Below, piece after piece: positions 17,535 to 30,512 of a stretch of DNA of 64,000 nt; position 1 is the first letter of the stretch; each line of letters begins with the position of its first letter. This DNA comes from Streptomyces kanamyceticus (GTDB lineage Bacteria; Actinomycetota; Actinomycetes; Streptomycetales; Streptomycetaceae), in contig NZ_CP023699.1 of assembly GCF_008704495.1 (NCBI RefSeq), positions 9,362,001 to 9,426,000 of the forward strand. Direction: 5' to 3'. Position numbers and translations under genes: made by a program. The notes under the pieces are model-generated. The model saw only the letters and a program-made list of their open reading frames with translations. It had not been told where the DNA came from and did no database searches.

Positions 17535-18401
17535 TTATCCGGACACCCGTACCTGCGTGACCGCTTCGCTCGCTTGCAGCCGTACTCTGTCTGACCACAC
17601 GTCGTATGAGTCGAGCGGCGATGCGAAGCCTGAACTTGCGTTACCGAGCGAGAGCTTGTTGCTTTGGGCCACCAGCCGACTCAAACCCGACAGAGCCACG
17701 GGACGTACCTGTTGGGTCATTTCAGGCAGGCTCCAGGGGTTGACTCCGACGTACTGCGCGACGGCCTTCACTAGATCGCCCCGTACTGTGTCCCACGCGG
17801 TTCCTCCAGTGGCCCGGTATGCCTCGGCCACAGTGTCGGCATGTAGGACATTCCCGCCGTGCCTGTTGAGTGCGTATGCCGCCATGTAGAGCCCACGGTG
17901 TGCGCGGTTGCGGCATTGCTCGCCGTCAACGAATCCCGCGCAGTCGCAGCCGATGAGACGCGGCAGTACCGCTGCGGTGATGTGCTCCGGATTGGCGTGG
18001 CGGATACGGCCGGGAGTCGAGGACAGCGGCAGCCCAGCCTCCCATGCTTGCTGCCGCCACACCTTGTGTGCTTCCTCGATGGCGGGGGAGTGGCACTGTC
18101 CCTGGCCAAGAGAATCCATGTGCGCAGGGCTGGCGTTGCCGAGGCGGCTCACCCCTGCCAGAAACGCCGACAGGAGGCGGGCGCTCTGCCTGTCCTGGAG
18201 TCCGAAGCCTTCGGTGAGATCGTCTTGCTGCTCGTCCCGCAGCACCCGGTCCCACAGTTCGAGCATGACGGCGCTGCTGCCGACCAACTCGCAGACAAGC
18301 GGATTCCAGGCCGCGCCGCCCCGCTGAACCGAGAGGCCGGAGAGATCAAAAGTCCCCCAACACCACGTATAGGCATGGGTAGTTGGGGTTTCCGTGTTCA
18401 T
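17535..18401 (-). CDS. Cas3 HD-domain homologue with lost catalytic residues (Cas3''-like)
   Basis: The 288-residue protein aligns by eye with the N-terminal HD nuclease domain of type I-E Cas3 and stops where the helicase would begin. WNPLVCELVGSSAVMLELW (34-50) matches the Cas3 pattern W.PL..HLLDTAAVA..LW, but the metal-binding His is Glu38 and the Asp is Gly41. LAGVSRLGNASPA (81-93) matches LAGvHDiGKASPA with HD replaced by Ser85-Arg86 and Lys by Asn. RHGG (180-183) replaces GHHG. In the last part, SGLSRLVAQSN replaces the G...ADW.ASN motif. His135 remains. The frame is intact, so this looks like an exapted docking protein and not debris. It is divergent from cas8e (76 bases) and convergent with the caspase gene. 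Confidence 0.78.
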   Translation of the reverse strand: MNTETPTTHAYTWCWGTFDLSGLSVQRGGAAWNPLVCELVGSSAVMLELWDRVLRDEQQDDLTEGFGLQDRQSARLLSAFLAGVSRLGNASPAHMDSLGQGQCHSPAIEEAHKVWRQQAWEAGLPLSSTPGRIRHANPEHITAAVLPRLIGCDCAGFVDGEQCRNRAHRGLYMAAYALNRHGGNVLHADTVAEAYRATGGTAWDTVRGDLVKAVAQYVGVNPWSLPEMTQQVRPVALSGLSRLVAQSNKLSLGNASSGFASPLDSYDVWSDRVRLQASEAVTQVRVSG

Positions 18402-18477
18402 GTGTGCCGCCCTCATTCAGCGTGCTACGGTCCAGCCTCATCCCAGCAGACAACTGTGGAGACTGAAGGGCAAAGCG
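18402..18477. promoter_or_regulatory. Divergent promoter region of the Cas3-HD gene and the Cascade operon
   Basis: 76 bases separate the ATG of the minus-strand HD-like gene from the GTG of cas8e. With no other space available, both transcripts must start here or within the neighbouring coding ends. The cas8e ribosome site GAAGGG lies eight bases before its GTG. No convincing -35/-10 pair was identified. Confidence 0.55.
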
Positions 18478-20060
18478 GTGCCACTGTCCGAAACGCAACC
18501 ATCTCCCAGCGCAGCTGTGCGGCCCCGATGGGACCCCCGGCGAGACGCATGCCTGCCTGCACTGACATCGGCCGGGGAACACGCCCCCGTCTCTCTGGTG
18601 CATGCCCTGCACCACGCGGACGAGTTGCTCGCCATCTCAGCGGCGACGCCGGGAGAGACCGTGGCGCTGCTGGAGTACCTGCTGGCCATCTGCTATGCGG
18701 CTGACGCCTATCCGGCCACCGTCGAAGACTGGCTGGACTGGATCCATAGGCGGGTCCCCCTTACCGAAGCTGCCAACTGGCTGCAGGAGCGACCTGACGA
18801 ACACTGGGACCTCTTCCACCCCACTGAACCCCTAGGCCAGAACGCACTCCTTGCCCCCTACTTGAACGAGCATGGTGCAGGCCCCGCCCAACTGGTGATC
18901 GAGCACGTAGGCGACTACAACCAATTCTTCGACCACCACCACCTCGAACACCCGACACCGCTTGCCGCAGACGCCGCATTCCGGGCCATGCTCACGCAGC
19001 ACGCCTACGGCCCCAGCGGCCGTGCCCGCATTTCGGGCAAGAAGACCCTCGGGGACGCTCTCACCAACCTGGCCCTGGGGCGCTTAGCCGGACGAATTCG
19101 CGTCATCGCGCTTGGAGAGACCCTCGGCGACACTCTGCGACTCAACCTGGTGCCGACCGAACAAGCGCCCGGTCGCTTCAACCGCACCTGGACAGTGGCC
19201 CCCGAGCCCCGCCGCGGATTCGTGACGAAACCACGCGGGCGACAGATCGACGGACCGGCGGACCTGCACACCATCCTCGGACGCTCCATCCTCATGCGCC
19301 CTGCAATCACCAGGGAAGGGCAGCCTGCGGTCGACCGTGTCCTCCTTGCCGCCGGCGAATTGCTGGAGCCGCTGCCCCACCACCACATGCAGGACGCGGT
19401 CTACGCCACCACGACCAGCGAAGCGGCGAAGCCACTGCGGCCCTCTGCGTCCCGCGCTCTGTGGCGCGAGGCGCACGCTCTCTATGCCGCTGTCGCCGAC
19501 CGTGATCACGGCCGCGACCTCTATGACCGTCTTGCCAGACTCCCCAGCCTTCGCCTGAATCTCTGGGCCGTCGGACTCCTCGCCAAGCAGACCACAGCCG
19601 TCACCTGGGTGTCGGACACCTTCCCTTTCATACCCGGCCGCGAGAGCGAACTGCGGTACGCGGCCAAACGAGGATCCGTGATCGCTGAGTACATCGCCGC
19701 GAGTCTGTCGAAAGCCGCTTACGTTGCCTGGACCGTGACGTATCCCAATCCGAAGCCAGCCGACAAGGCGGCTCAGATCGCCCGGTTCGACGCACAGCCG
19801 GAGCACTGGGCCCACGCGCAGGAGCCATTCCACGTTCTGCTGGAGGAGACGGCAGCAGCTGAAGACGAGGACCAGGTGCACGAGGCACTCGTGGAATACG
19901 CGCACATCGTCGCCGCAGGAGCCAAAGGGTTTCTACGGAACCGCCTTGACTCGCTGCCCGCCAACTCCCGGGGATTCAGAGCCCGGGCGGAAGCCATTCG
20001 GTGTCTGGAGAGAGACCTCACCAAGCCTGCAGCCCCAGACGAACTGACGGAGGGCCGAGC

Positions 20061-20064
<4 letters not shown>
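18478..20064 (+). CDS. cas8e: Type I-E Cascade large subunit Cas8e (Cse1/CasA)
   Basis: The 528-residue product is the large subunit that recognises the PAM and normally recruits Cas3. Recognisable blocks are EYLLAICYAAD near the N-terminus, WDLFHPTEPLGQ, and NQFFDHHHLEHP...AADAAFRAMLTQHAYG, which correspond to the Cse1 pattern ending in a Q-f-g segment. The usual N-terminal FNL...W.PV start is poorly conserved, so this is a divergent Cse1. The GTG at 18,478 is chosen because it has a good ribosome site and avoids overlap with the divergent gene; in-frame codons extend to 18,394. A TTA codon lies at 19,084 (residue 203). It is first of five genes with 4-base overlaps. Confidence 0.85.
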
Positions 20065-23561
<3,497 letters not shown>

Positions 23562-23589
23562 GGGCAGCGACACACGAGCTAGCTCAGGT

Positions 23590-23619
23590 ACGCTCTCCGC
23601 TTCCTTCAGCGGAGAGCGT
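23590..23619 (+). terminator. Hairpin terminator after the Cascade operon
   Basis: ACGCTCTCCGCT and AGCGGAGAGCGT form a 12-bp perfect stem with a 6-base loop, 28 bases after the cas6e stop. It separates the operon from array 2, so the array probably has its own promoter. Confidence 0.8.
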
Positions 23620-23784
23620 CTGTGCCCTGGCGCACGGAGGTTTTGGGTGACGGTGTCGAGACAGCAGTTCGGGCTGTCCAATACGGGTGAGCATGTTCCC
23701 AACACAAAGTCGATGACGTTGAGCGGACTGTCCTGCTGCCTGAACGCGTGGGATGGGTAACAAGCCGTTGGAGAACAACATCGA
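23620..23784. other. Presumed leader of CRISPR array 2
   Basis: 165 bases between the Cascade terminator and the first recognisable repeat. It contains no gene and is less GC-rich than its surroundings. It is in the right place to be the leader of a rightward-transcribed array. Confidence 0.5.
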
Positions 23785-26700
23785 CGGTTCCCCGCGTATG
23801 CGGGGATGGGCAACCGGCTCCGCGGTTCTCGGAAGGGATCGGCTGCTCCCGGCGCACGCAGTGATGGACCCGAGCTGGCCGACGAGGTCCTGAAGTCGGG
23901 CCGCTGCTCCTCGTGCCCGTGGGGATGGACCCGAGGCCGACCTGGACCGTGCGCTCTTCGGCCCTTGCTCCCCGCACCCGCGGGGACGTTCCCTAGCCCT
24001 CCTCCATCTTGAGCTGCTCCAGGCGCTGCTCCCCGTATCCGGGGGATGTTCCCGCTTGCGGGAAGCGGATGCCGCTGCGCCGCGTCTGCTCCCAACACCC
24101 GTGGGGATGGACCCGCGCTCGCCGTCGACACCGTCCCGAAGCTTCGCTGCTCCCCCCCCCGCACCCGTGGGGATGGACCCGTTCTGAAGTGGAGCGGCGG
24201 CAACCCGACCAACTGCTCTCCGCGCTCGCGGGGATGGACCCACGACGGGAGCCGCAGCGGGCGGCATCGGAGCCTGCTCCCCGCACCCGCGGGGATGGCT
24301 CCTGCACCGGGATGTGCAGGAGGAACCCGAAGGCCTGCTCCCCGTACCCGGGGGGGGATGGCCCCAAGGGGGTGGGACTGCTGCTCCAGGCGCTCATCTG
24401 CTCCCCGCGTACGCGGGGATGACCCCCCGCTCGCTGACGCGGTGTTTCGTGCGAAACGCTGCTCCCCGCGCACGCAGGGATGACCCCACAACGCGAAGCT
24501 CGCCCAAATCCGGATGCGCTGCTCCCCGCACCCGCGGGGATGGACCCGACGAGGCGGCCATGCAGGTCATTCACATGCCCTGCTCCCCGCGCACGCGGGC
24601 ATGACGCCGAGAAGGAGACCCACCATGACCGAGATCCAGCCTGCTCCCCTGTATGCGCGGGGGATGACCCCATCTGCCGCCAGGTGATCGACTGGACGTC
24701 CCCCTGTTCTCCGCGCATGCAGGGATGACCCCGCCACCGTCGTGGCCCGCGCCGCGCGACCGAACTGCTCCCCGCACCTGCGGGGATGGATCCAAGACGA
24801 CGATCTCTGATGTAAAGAACGGTGACTGCTCCCCCGCGCACGCGGGGGTGACCCCGAGACCACCGCGACGAGGGCGGTGAGCGCGCACTGCTCCCCGCAC
24901 TCGCGGGGATGACCCCAACGGTGTCGGCGTGAAGATCCTGCGCCGGGTCTGCTTCCCCGCACAAGCGGGGATGACCTCGCAACATCGAGTTCGGCGCGCA
25001 CCTATTCCCCGCGCACGCGGGGATGGACCCCCGAACTTCCACCACTTCGCCATGGGTCGGGCCTGCTTCCCGCGCCGCGGGGATGGCCCTGTCACCGGCA
25101 GCTCGACGACGCCATGCGCGCACTGCTCCCTGCACCCGCAGGGATGGACCCGCGGTCCCGCCCCGGCTCGCTGCCCACCTGCTCTGCTCCCCATGCCCGG
25201 GAGGATGTTCCCGGGCGCCGCTGTCAGGAGCTCGCCGACGCTGACTGCTCCCCGCCCTGCGGGGATGGACCCTGGTGTGCCACCGTGCCGGATGCGACCG
25301 TTGGCTGCTCCCCACACCTGCAGGGATGGACCCTCGATGCACGCGGACCCGCGCACCGTGCACAACTGCTTCCCCGCGCCCGCGGGGATGGACCTGACAA
25401 CATGCGTCCGGTCAAGCCGGACCGCGACTGCTCCCTGCGCCCGCGGGGATGGGCCCGAGGTTCAGCTCGTCCTCGGCTATCAGGGAACTGCTTCCCAGGC
25501 GCGGGGGGATGGATCCGGCGGAGCCTGGCCCCATCCGTACACCGGCATCTGCTCCCCGCACACGCGGGGGACAGCCCGCATTCGGATCTGTGTGCGAGTT
25601 GCCCTCTGCGCTGCTCCCCGCGCCCACGGGGATGTTCTCGGCTCGGGGAGCTGGTGAAGAAGTCGTACCGGCTGCTCTCCGCGCACGCAGGGATGGACCT
25701 CCCATCGGGGCGTGGCTGGTTGATGGGGCGACTGCTCTCCACGCATGCAGGGATGGCCCCGCCCAGGCAGTCTCCACAGACCGGCCCACGGTCTGCTCCC
25801 CGCGCCCGCGGGGATGGATCCGCCGTCGCCGGGTACGCAATCGGCAGCGCGTCCTGCTCCCCGCGCACGCGGAGATGGACCCGACCTGGCCAAGGTCGCC
25901 AGGGAACTGCTGCTCTGCTCCCCGCACCTGCGGGGATGGACCCTCCAGGCTGTCCGTGGAGAACGCCTCGCCGACCTGCTCCCCGCACCCGCGGGGATGG
26001 TCCTTCTCGCGCACTCACGACGAGACCCGGTTGCCCTGCTCCCCGCATACGCGGGGATGGCCCCGACGACAAGCTCTGGAACAACCTGGTGTCCAACTGC
26101 TCCCGCGCACGCGGGGATGGACCCGACCTTGAGGACGTGGACGGCCCGGCGCTGGCCTGCTCCCCGCGCCCGGGAGCGCAACTGCTCCCCGTGTACGCGG
26201 GGATGGCCCCAAGACCGGGGAGGACTTTGCCGGGGGCCGCAACTACTCCCCGCGCCCGCGGGGATGGACCCGGCACACGAGCACGACGGGATGCGGGGCC
26301 GGGCTGCTCCCCGCGCCCGCGGGATGGACCCGCGGTGCCGTCGAGGTAGGCGGTCACCGTGCGCCGCTCCCCGCGGGTGCGGGGAGCACAAGGGCGAGGC
26401 GTTTTCCATGGACAGTCTGGAGGGGGCATCCCCGCAGTTACGGGGAGTCAGGTGCGAAAGTCGCCGTCTCGGATGTCGGTTCGAGGGAGGGGGCGGCAGA
26501 GGGTGCACGAGCCTCCGGAACATGAGTCGTTGGATCCACTCGATACGCTGCACTCTGCTCCCCGCGCCCGCGGGGATGGACCCCGGAAGGTCTGGGTGAG
26601 CGTGGCGGTCGCGTCCTGCTCCCCGCACCCGCGGGGATGGACCCACCATGCTCGCCGACGAACTCGCCCGATGCCGCTGCTCCCCGTACCCGCGGGGATG

Positions 26701-27189
26701 GATCCATTGAGGAGAACGTCACCCCCGTTGAGTACCTACGCTCTCCGCGCATGCGGAGATGGATCACAGGCAATGAAGTGCTCTCGCTCTGGAGTTGGCT
26801 GCTCCCCGCGCCCGCGTGGATGATCCCGAGCTCGACCTCTCGGTACGCCGCACCCGGGGTTGCTCCCGGCGCACGCGGGGATGGACCCCACGGACACAAG
26901 CTGTACGACGTGATCCGTGCATGCTCCCCGTGCCCGCAGGGATGTTCCCAACGACGACACCGAGGGCTTCTCCACGACCCGCTGCTCCCCGCGCCCGCGG
27001 GGATGTTCCCGAGGTCAACTGGTGGGACGAGCGGACCGACAACTGTTCCCCGCACCTGCGGGGGATGTTCCCTGTTCCAACGGCTGCTGAAGAACTCCCG
27101 CAAGCCGCTCCCCGCGCCCTCAGGGGTGGACCCGACCTCGCCCGCACCCTTGCTACGTGGGTCGGCTGCCCGCACACACGGGGATGGAG
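23785..27189 (+). CRISPR. Type I-E CRISPR array 2 (about 54 repeats)
   Basis: Repeats of 29 bases every 61 bases read CTGCTCCCCGC ... GCGGGGATGGACCC on the plus strand, the transcribed orientation by analogy with E. coli. The handle varies: ATGGACCC dominates, ATGACCCC is frequent in units from 24,397 to 24,960, and ATGTTCCC appears at 24,025, 25,183 and 26,922-27,060. The first three units and the last one are degraded. There is a 22-23 base spacer near 24,978, two repeats nearly touching at 26,157-26,210, and an inverted segment from 26,364. Leader inferred at the left, beside cas6e. Confidence 0.97.
26364..26554. other. Inverted, rearranged segment inside array 2
   Basis: The repeat near 26,364 starts in array-2 orientation (GCTCCCCGC) and finishes in the opposite one (GGGTGCGGGGAGCAC). 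A spacer (26,390-26,421) and another reversed repeat (26,422-26,450) follow, then about 70 bases without a full repeat, before normal units resume at 26,553. The junction lies in the palindromic stem, as expected for recombination between oppositely oriented repeats. Confidence 0.8.
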
Positions 27190-27658
27190 AAGTCGTCATC
27201 GCCTGGGCCGCGTACACAGGTGCATGGTGAGCAGAAGGTCATGATGCGCGGCAGGTGACTTCAGGATTCTCGAAGGTTCGTCGTCGCAACCGGTACGCCG
27301 CATCACACTGGCGGCCCCGCAAGTGCCTGCAGTTCATAGTCTCCACTGGCCGTCATTTCGGCTGCCTCCGACAGCGCCCCGGAGGAGAGGGATCCGCTGC
27401 CGTCGGTCATTAGCATGGCTCGCTACCGAAGGAGCGGACCGAAGCCGAGATCCGCCGCTTGGTCGTGTACGGGCGGGAGTTCACCGGCCCCGTCCCTGCA
27501 AGCTCGTCGGCCTCGCCGCGGTCTTCGGCACGTCCGTCCCTGGGGCCGCCGGGCCGCCTATGGGCGCCAAGAGGGCGCCGACGTTGAGCAGGCCACCGGT
27601 GATGCTCCACCAATGAGGACGCGCGCAGCGGCCCTGTCCGAGCGTGCGAGCTCGGATA
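27190..27658. other. Gene-poor region right of array 2, with possible transposase debris
   Basis: No intact gene is visible. Around 27,418-27,620 short fragments in changing frames (for example ERTEAEIRRLVVYGREFTGP) look like a decayed coding region, but I cannot name it. The boundary with the array is at about 27,190. Confidence 0.4.
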
Positions 27659-28015
27659 TCAGCTGCGGACGACGCCGTCGGAGTCTGGGAGCATCTCCTT
27701 CGCCCTTGTGTGGAACCATTCGATCAAGTGGGTTTCGAAGAGCGTGGCGGCAAAGTCAGCTTCCCAGTCCGCACTTAGACCCGGAATGATGTTCTGACTA
27801 CGGATGAATCGGACTCCAGGGCGAGCCGCCATCGAGAAGGTTGCAGTAGCCCAGACACCGCCCTCGCGGTGATCGAGGGCCAGTTCATGGAGAGTTCCCT
27901 GATCAGCTTCAGTGCTGAGCTGACTCCGCAAGTTCTCCTCGGCGGCTCTGAGGAACTGGGCGGCCCAAGCGTCTGCGCTGATTCCACCCCGTGGCACATG
28001 TTCCATTGGAGGCAT
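27659..28015 (-). CDS. Small protein downstream of a secreted toxin-like gene (candidate immunity protein)
   Basis: The 118-residue protein starts MPPMEHVPRGG and has no signal peptide or membrane segment. It is mixed alpha/beta by composition with many acidic and aromatic residues (ADWEADFAATLFETHLIEWFH). The family is not recognised. It begins 12 bases after the stop of the secreted toxin-like gene on the same strand. That toxin-then-partner order is the usual layout of polymorphic toxin/immunity pairs. The immunity role is inferred from position only. Confidence 0.55.
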   Translation of the reverse strand: MPPMEHVPRGGISADAWAAQFLRAAEENLRSQLSTEADQGTLHELALDHREGGVWATATFSMAARPGVRFIRSQNIIPGLSADWEADFAATLFETHLIEWFHTRAKEMLPDSDGVVRS

Positions 28016-28027
28016 CCTCGGTTTCCA

Positions 28028-28468
28028 TCATTCCCTGAAGGCAGTGATGATGCCGATCGGTCGACCATCATCGGAACGGCTGTCTACGCGTTCAGTGAAG
28101 ACTACCCGGAACCATTTACCCGTCACCATCTGATACCTGACAGTGACCTTCCTGTTGACGTCTGGCCTGCTGTACTTCCCGTCATCCAGGGCATCATCGA
28201 TCCATCCGTACAACGAGGTGTCCGGCTCGGGGTGGCTGGCTTGTATGTGCTTGTACCCGAAATTAGAGTCGCCTACCCGGAGGGGTAAATCTTCGCCGTT
28301 CTTCCCGAAAAATGTCGTCTTGACTTTCCATTTTCCGGACGGTGCTTGCACTGAAGATGCGGAGAGATCGGCTCCAGGCTGGCCTGCATAGGCGGCCGTC
28401 GGCCCACCTAGACCAATTAATAGGAGTAGTGCCGTGGCGCTCATGAATGCCTGTCGTGCAATGCGCAT
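28028..28468 (-). CDS. Secreted small protein with a toxin-like (BECR/EndoU-type pattern) C-terminus
   Basis: The 146-residue protein has a clear signal peptide (MRIARQAFMSATALLLLIGLG, with a cleavage site near AYA-GQ). The mature part reads FGYKHIQASHPEP ... WIDDALDDGKYS ... TVRYQMVTGKWFRVVFTE ... GIITAFRE. The order of a GykHI..H motif, a short helix, a RVV strand and a final I.TAF strand is the pattern I associate with compact RNase-type toxin domains at the ends of polymorphic toxins. It lacks the large delivery regions of those proteins. The family is not certain. Confidence 0.5.
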   Translation of the reverse strand: MRIARQAFMSATALLLLIGLGGPTAAYAGQPGADLSASSVQAPSGKWKVKTTFFGKNGEDLPLRVGDSNFGYKHIQASHPEPDTSLYGWIDDALDDGKYSRPDVNRKVTVRYQMVTGKWFRVVFTERVDSRSDDGRPIGIITAFRE

Positions 28469-28701
28469 CGTTCACCCCTTGTTGAGTGGAGATCTGTGTT
28501 CACTAGCGAAACAAGTTCACCCGGTTAAGTCGAGGTCACATCGATACACAGTTACCGCGGCGGGTAGGTGGATGGGGCTGGCGCAAAAAATGCATGGAAC
28601 TGACGGCAGTTTCGGCGCGCGCAGGTCAAATGTTCATCCGAACCTTAAGTTCCGAATGAGAGATCTCTCGGTGATGGGGTGTTGGCCAGATTCAGTACTT
28701 A
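28469..28701. other. Upstream region of the toxin-like gene
   Basis: 233 bases with lower GC than the core chromosome and no gene. It should contain the minus-strand promoter of the secreted gene. It ends where an inverted duplication begins at 28,702. Confidence 0.5.
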
Positions 28702-29191
28702 GAGCTCGTAACACGATCATGCGAGCCAGCCCCGGTAGTCGTGTCGTGGTGGAGCAGGGGAGCGTGGCCCTGGATCGTGGGCGAAGGCCTGTGTGGGGAA
28801 GCGGAACTGGGTGAGCGTTGTGTGGGCGGCGACGTCGCCGAGATCGGGACTGTTCGATCCGGTTGAGCGCCGCACCGAGGTGGAGGATCTGTCGGATCGT
28901 TTCGGCGACCTGCGTTCCTGTGGCCGGGGATACCTCGAGGTTCGGTCGCCGATCAGGGAGTTCCCGGTGCTGACCCTGGCCTTTCGAGATAATCACGCGG
29001 TTGTTCACCTGATGAGTGACACCGAGCGGATGTCTCTGCTCGTAGGAGACGGCACGGCACCCTCGGGTGCCGAGGTCGAGGTCCCGATCATGGACGATCT
29101 CACTGTGTTCACGGGGGACTTTGTCCTGGACATCGATCGGGCGTGGGACCTGGTGCACGACTTCACGCAGACGTGGGTGGCCGGCGCTATG
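28702..29191 (+). repeat. Left arm of a 490-base inverted duplication
   Basis: 28,702-29,191 is the reverse complement of 30,114-30,603 (paired coordinates always sum to 59,305). Both arms contain the Imm1-like gene. Both outer ends begin GAGCTCGTAACACGATCAT, which resembles the ends of the IS5-like element lying between the arms. Confidence 0.85.
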
Positions 29192-29200
29192 AGCTCGTAA
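28793..29200 (+). pseudogene. Imm1-like immunity gene, copy truncated by IS5-like element
   Basis: Identical to the intact copy at 30,093-30,512 up to the residues VAGAM, then cut by the IS end so that only SS and a stop follow. The lost C-terminus is just DEWCEL, so the protein might still fold. Confidence 0.6.
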
Positions 29201-30086
29201 CAGGATCTTGCTGACCGGTCCTGGCAGGGCGTGACCGATGCGATGATCCGGCCGTTCGTGTCGTGTGACGACTCGGCCGTGGATCGTGGACGACGACTTG
29301 TGGGCGCGGATCGAACCGCTGCTGCCGTCCTGGCCGGAGCGGTCTCCGGGTCCGAAACCTGTGGAGGACCGGCTGTGCCTGCAGGGCATCCTCTACGTCC
29401 TGCACCAGGACATCGCCTGGCAACTCCTGCCCCTGGAGCTGGGGTTCGGGCCAGGGCAGACCTGCTGGCGGCGCCTGGCCCGCTGGCAGCAGGCTGGGGT
29501 CTTCGAGCAACTGCATCGTCTCCTGCTCGCCGAGCTGAACGCGGCCGGCGAACTCGACTGGTCCCGCGCGTGCGTGGACGGCTCCCACATCCGCGCGAAA
29601 AAGGGGGTGCCGCGACCGGTCCGTCACCGGTCGACCGGCGGAAGACGGGCAGCAAACACCACTTGATCTGCGACGGCAAGGGAACTCCGCTGCACGTCAT
29701 CACGACCGCCGCCAACGTCAACGACATCACCCAGACCCTGAACCTCATCGACGGCATCCCGCCCGTCGCCGGACGGCCCGGCCGACCGCGACGCCGGCCC
29801 GAGTGCGTCCTGGGCGACAAGGCGTACGACTCCCGGGCTGTGCGCCGGGAGCTGCGGCGCCGCCGGATCATGCCGGTGATCTCCCGCAAGGGCGCCCCGA
29901 ACATCAAGGGCCTGGGCAAACTCCGCTACGTCGTCGAGCAGACCTTCGCCCTGCTCCACCAGTTCAAGCGCCTGGCCATCCGATGGGAACGACGCCTCGA
30001 ACTCCACGATGCCTTCGTCTCATTGGCCTGCGGTCTGATCTGCTGGAGGCGCCTGAAGAAACACCGACAATGATCGTGTCACGAGC
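29191..30086 (+). mobile_element. IS5-family (IS427-like) insertion sequence
   Basis: About 0.9 kb. The left end reads AGCTCGTAACAGGATCTT and the inverted right end reads AGCTCGTGACACGATCAT, an imperfect terminal repeat. It carries a transposase in two overlapping frames, as in the IS427 group. It sits exactly between the two inverted arms that carry the Imm1-like gene. Confidence 0.8.
29265..30073 (+). CDS. IS5-family transposase made from two frames by frameshifting
   Basis: The first frame (29,265-29,666) starts WIVDDDLWARIEPLLP and contains the IS5-type helix-turn-helix and the first catalytic Asp in CVDGSHIRA. The second frame, one base back, continues GSKHHLICDGKGTPL ... VLGDKAYDS ... 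(second Asp) and YVVEQTFALLHQFKRLAIRWERR (catalytic Glu). The frames meet near AAAAAGGGGG at 29,598-29,607, a plausible slippery site for a -1 shift. All three catalytic residues are present, so it may be active. Confidence 0.85.
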
Positions 30087-30092
30087 TTTTGG

Positions 30093-30512
30093 CTACAACT
30101 CACACCACTCATCCATAGCGCCGGCCACCCACGTCTGCGTGAAGTCGTGCACCAGGTCCCACGCCCGATCGATGTCCAGGACAAAGTCCCCCGTGAACAC
30201 AGTGAGATCGTCCATGATCGGGACCTCGACCTCGGCACCCGAGGGTGCCGTGCCGTCTCCTACGAGCAGAGACATCCGCTCGGTGTCACTCATCAGGTGA
30301 ACAACCGCGTGATTATCTCGAAAGGCCAGGGTCAGCACCGGGAACTCCCTGATCGGCGACCGAACCTCGAGGTATCCCCGGCCACAGGAACGCAGGTCGC
30401 CGAAACGATCCGACAGATCCTCCACCTCGGTGCGGCGCTCAACCGGATCGAACAGTCCCGATCTCGGCGACGTCGCCGCCCACACAACGCTCACCCAGTT
30501 CCGCTTCCCCAC
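30093..30512 (-). CDS. Imm1-like immunity protein (intact copy)
   Basis: The 139-residue acidic protein carries AFRDNHAVVHLMSDTERMSLLVGDG, then EVEVPIMDDLTVFTGDFVLDIDRAWDLVHDF, and ends MDEWCEL. The pattern of a flat beta-sheet with a late DID.A..L...F helix is that of the Imm1 family of immunity proteins. These bind and neutralise cognate toxin domains in the cytoplasm. The start is uncertain: GTG at 30,512 is used here, and a later GTG beginning at VSVVW is possible. No cognate toxin is adjacent; the nearest candidate is the secreted gene at 28,028-28,468. Confidence 0.6.
   Translation of the reverse strand: MGKRNWVSVVWAATSPRSGLFDPVERRTEVEDLSDRFGDLRSCGRGYLEVRSPIREFPVLTLAFRDNHAVVHLMSDTERMSLLVGDGTAPSGAEVEVPIMDDLTVFTGDFVLDIDRAWDLVHDFTQTWVAGAMDEWCEL

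Noticed and set aside
23562..23790. Looked for cas1-cas2 after cas6e
   Set aside because: Only a terminator and 165 non-coding bases separate cas6e from array 2. No Cas1 or Cas2 motifs are seen elsewhere in the island.
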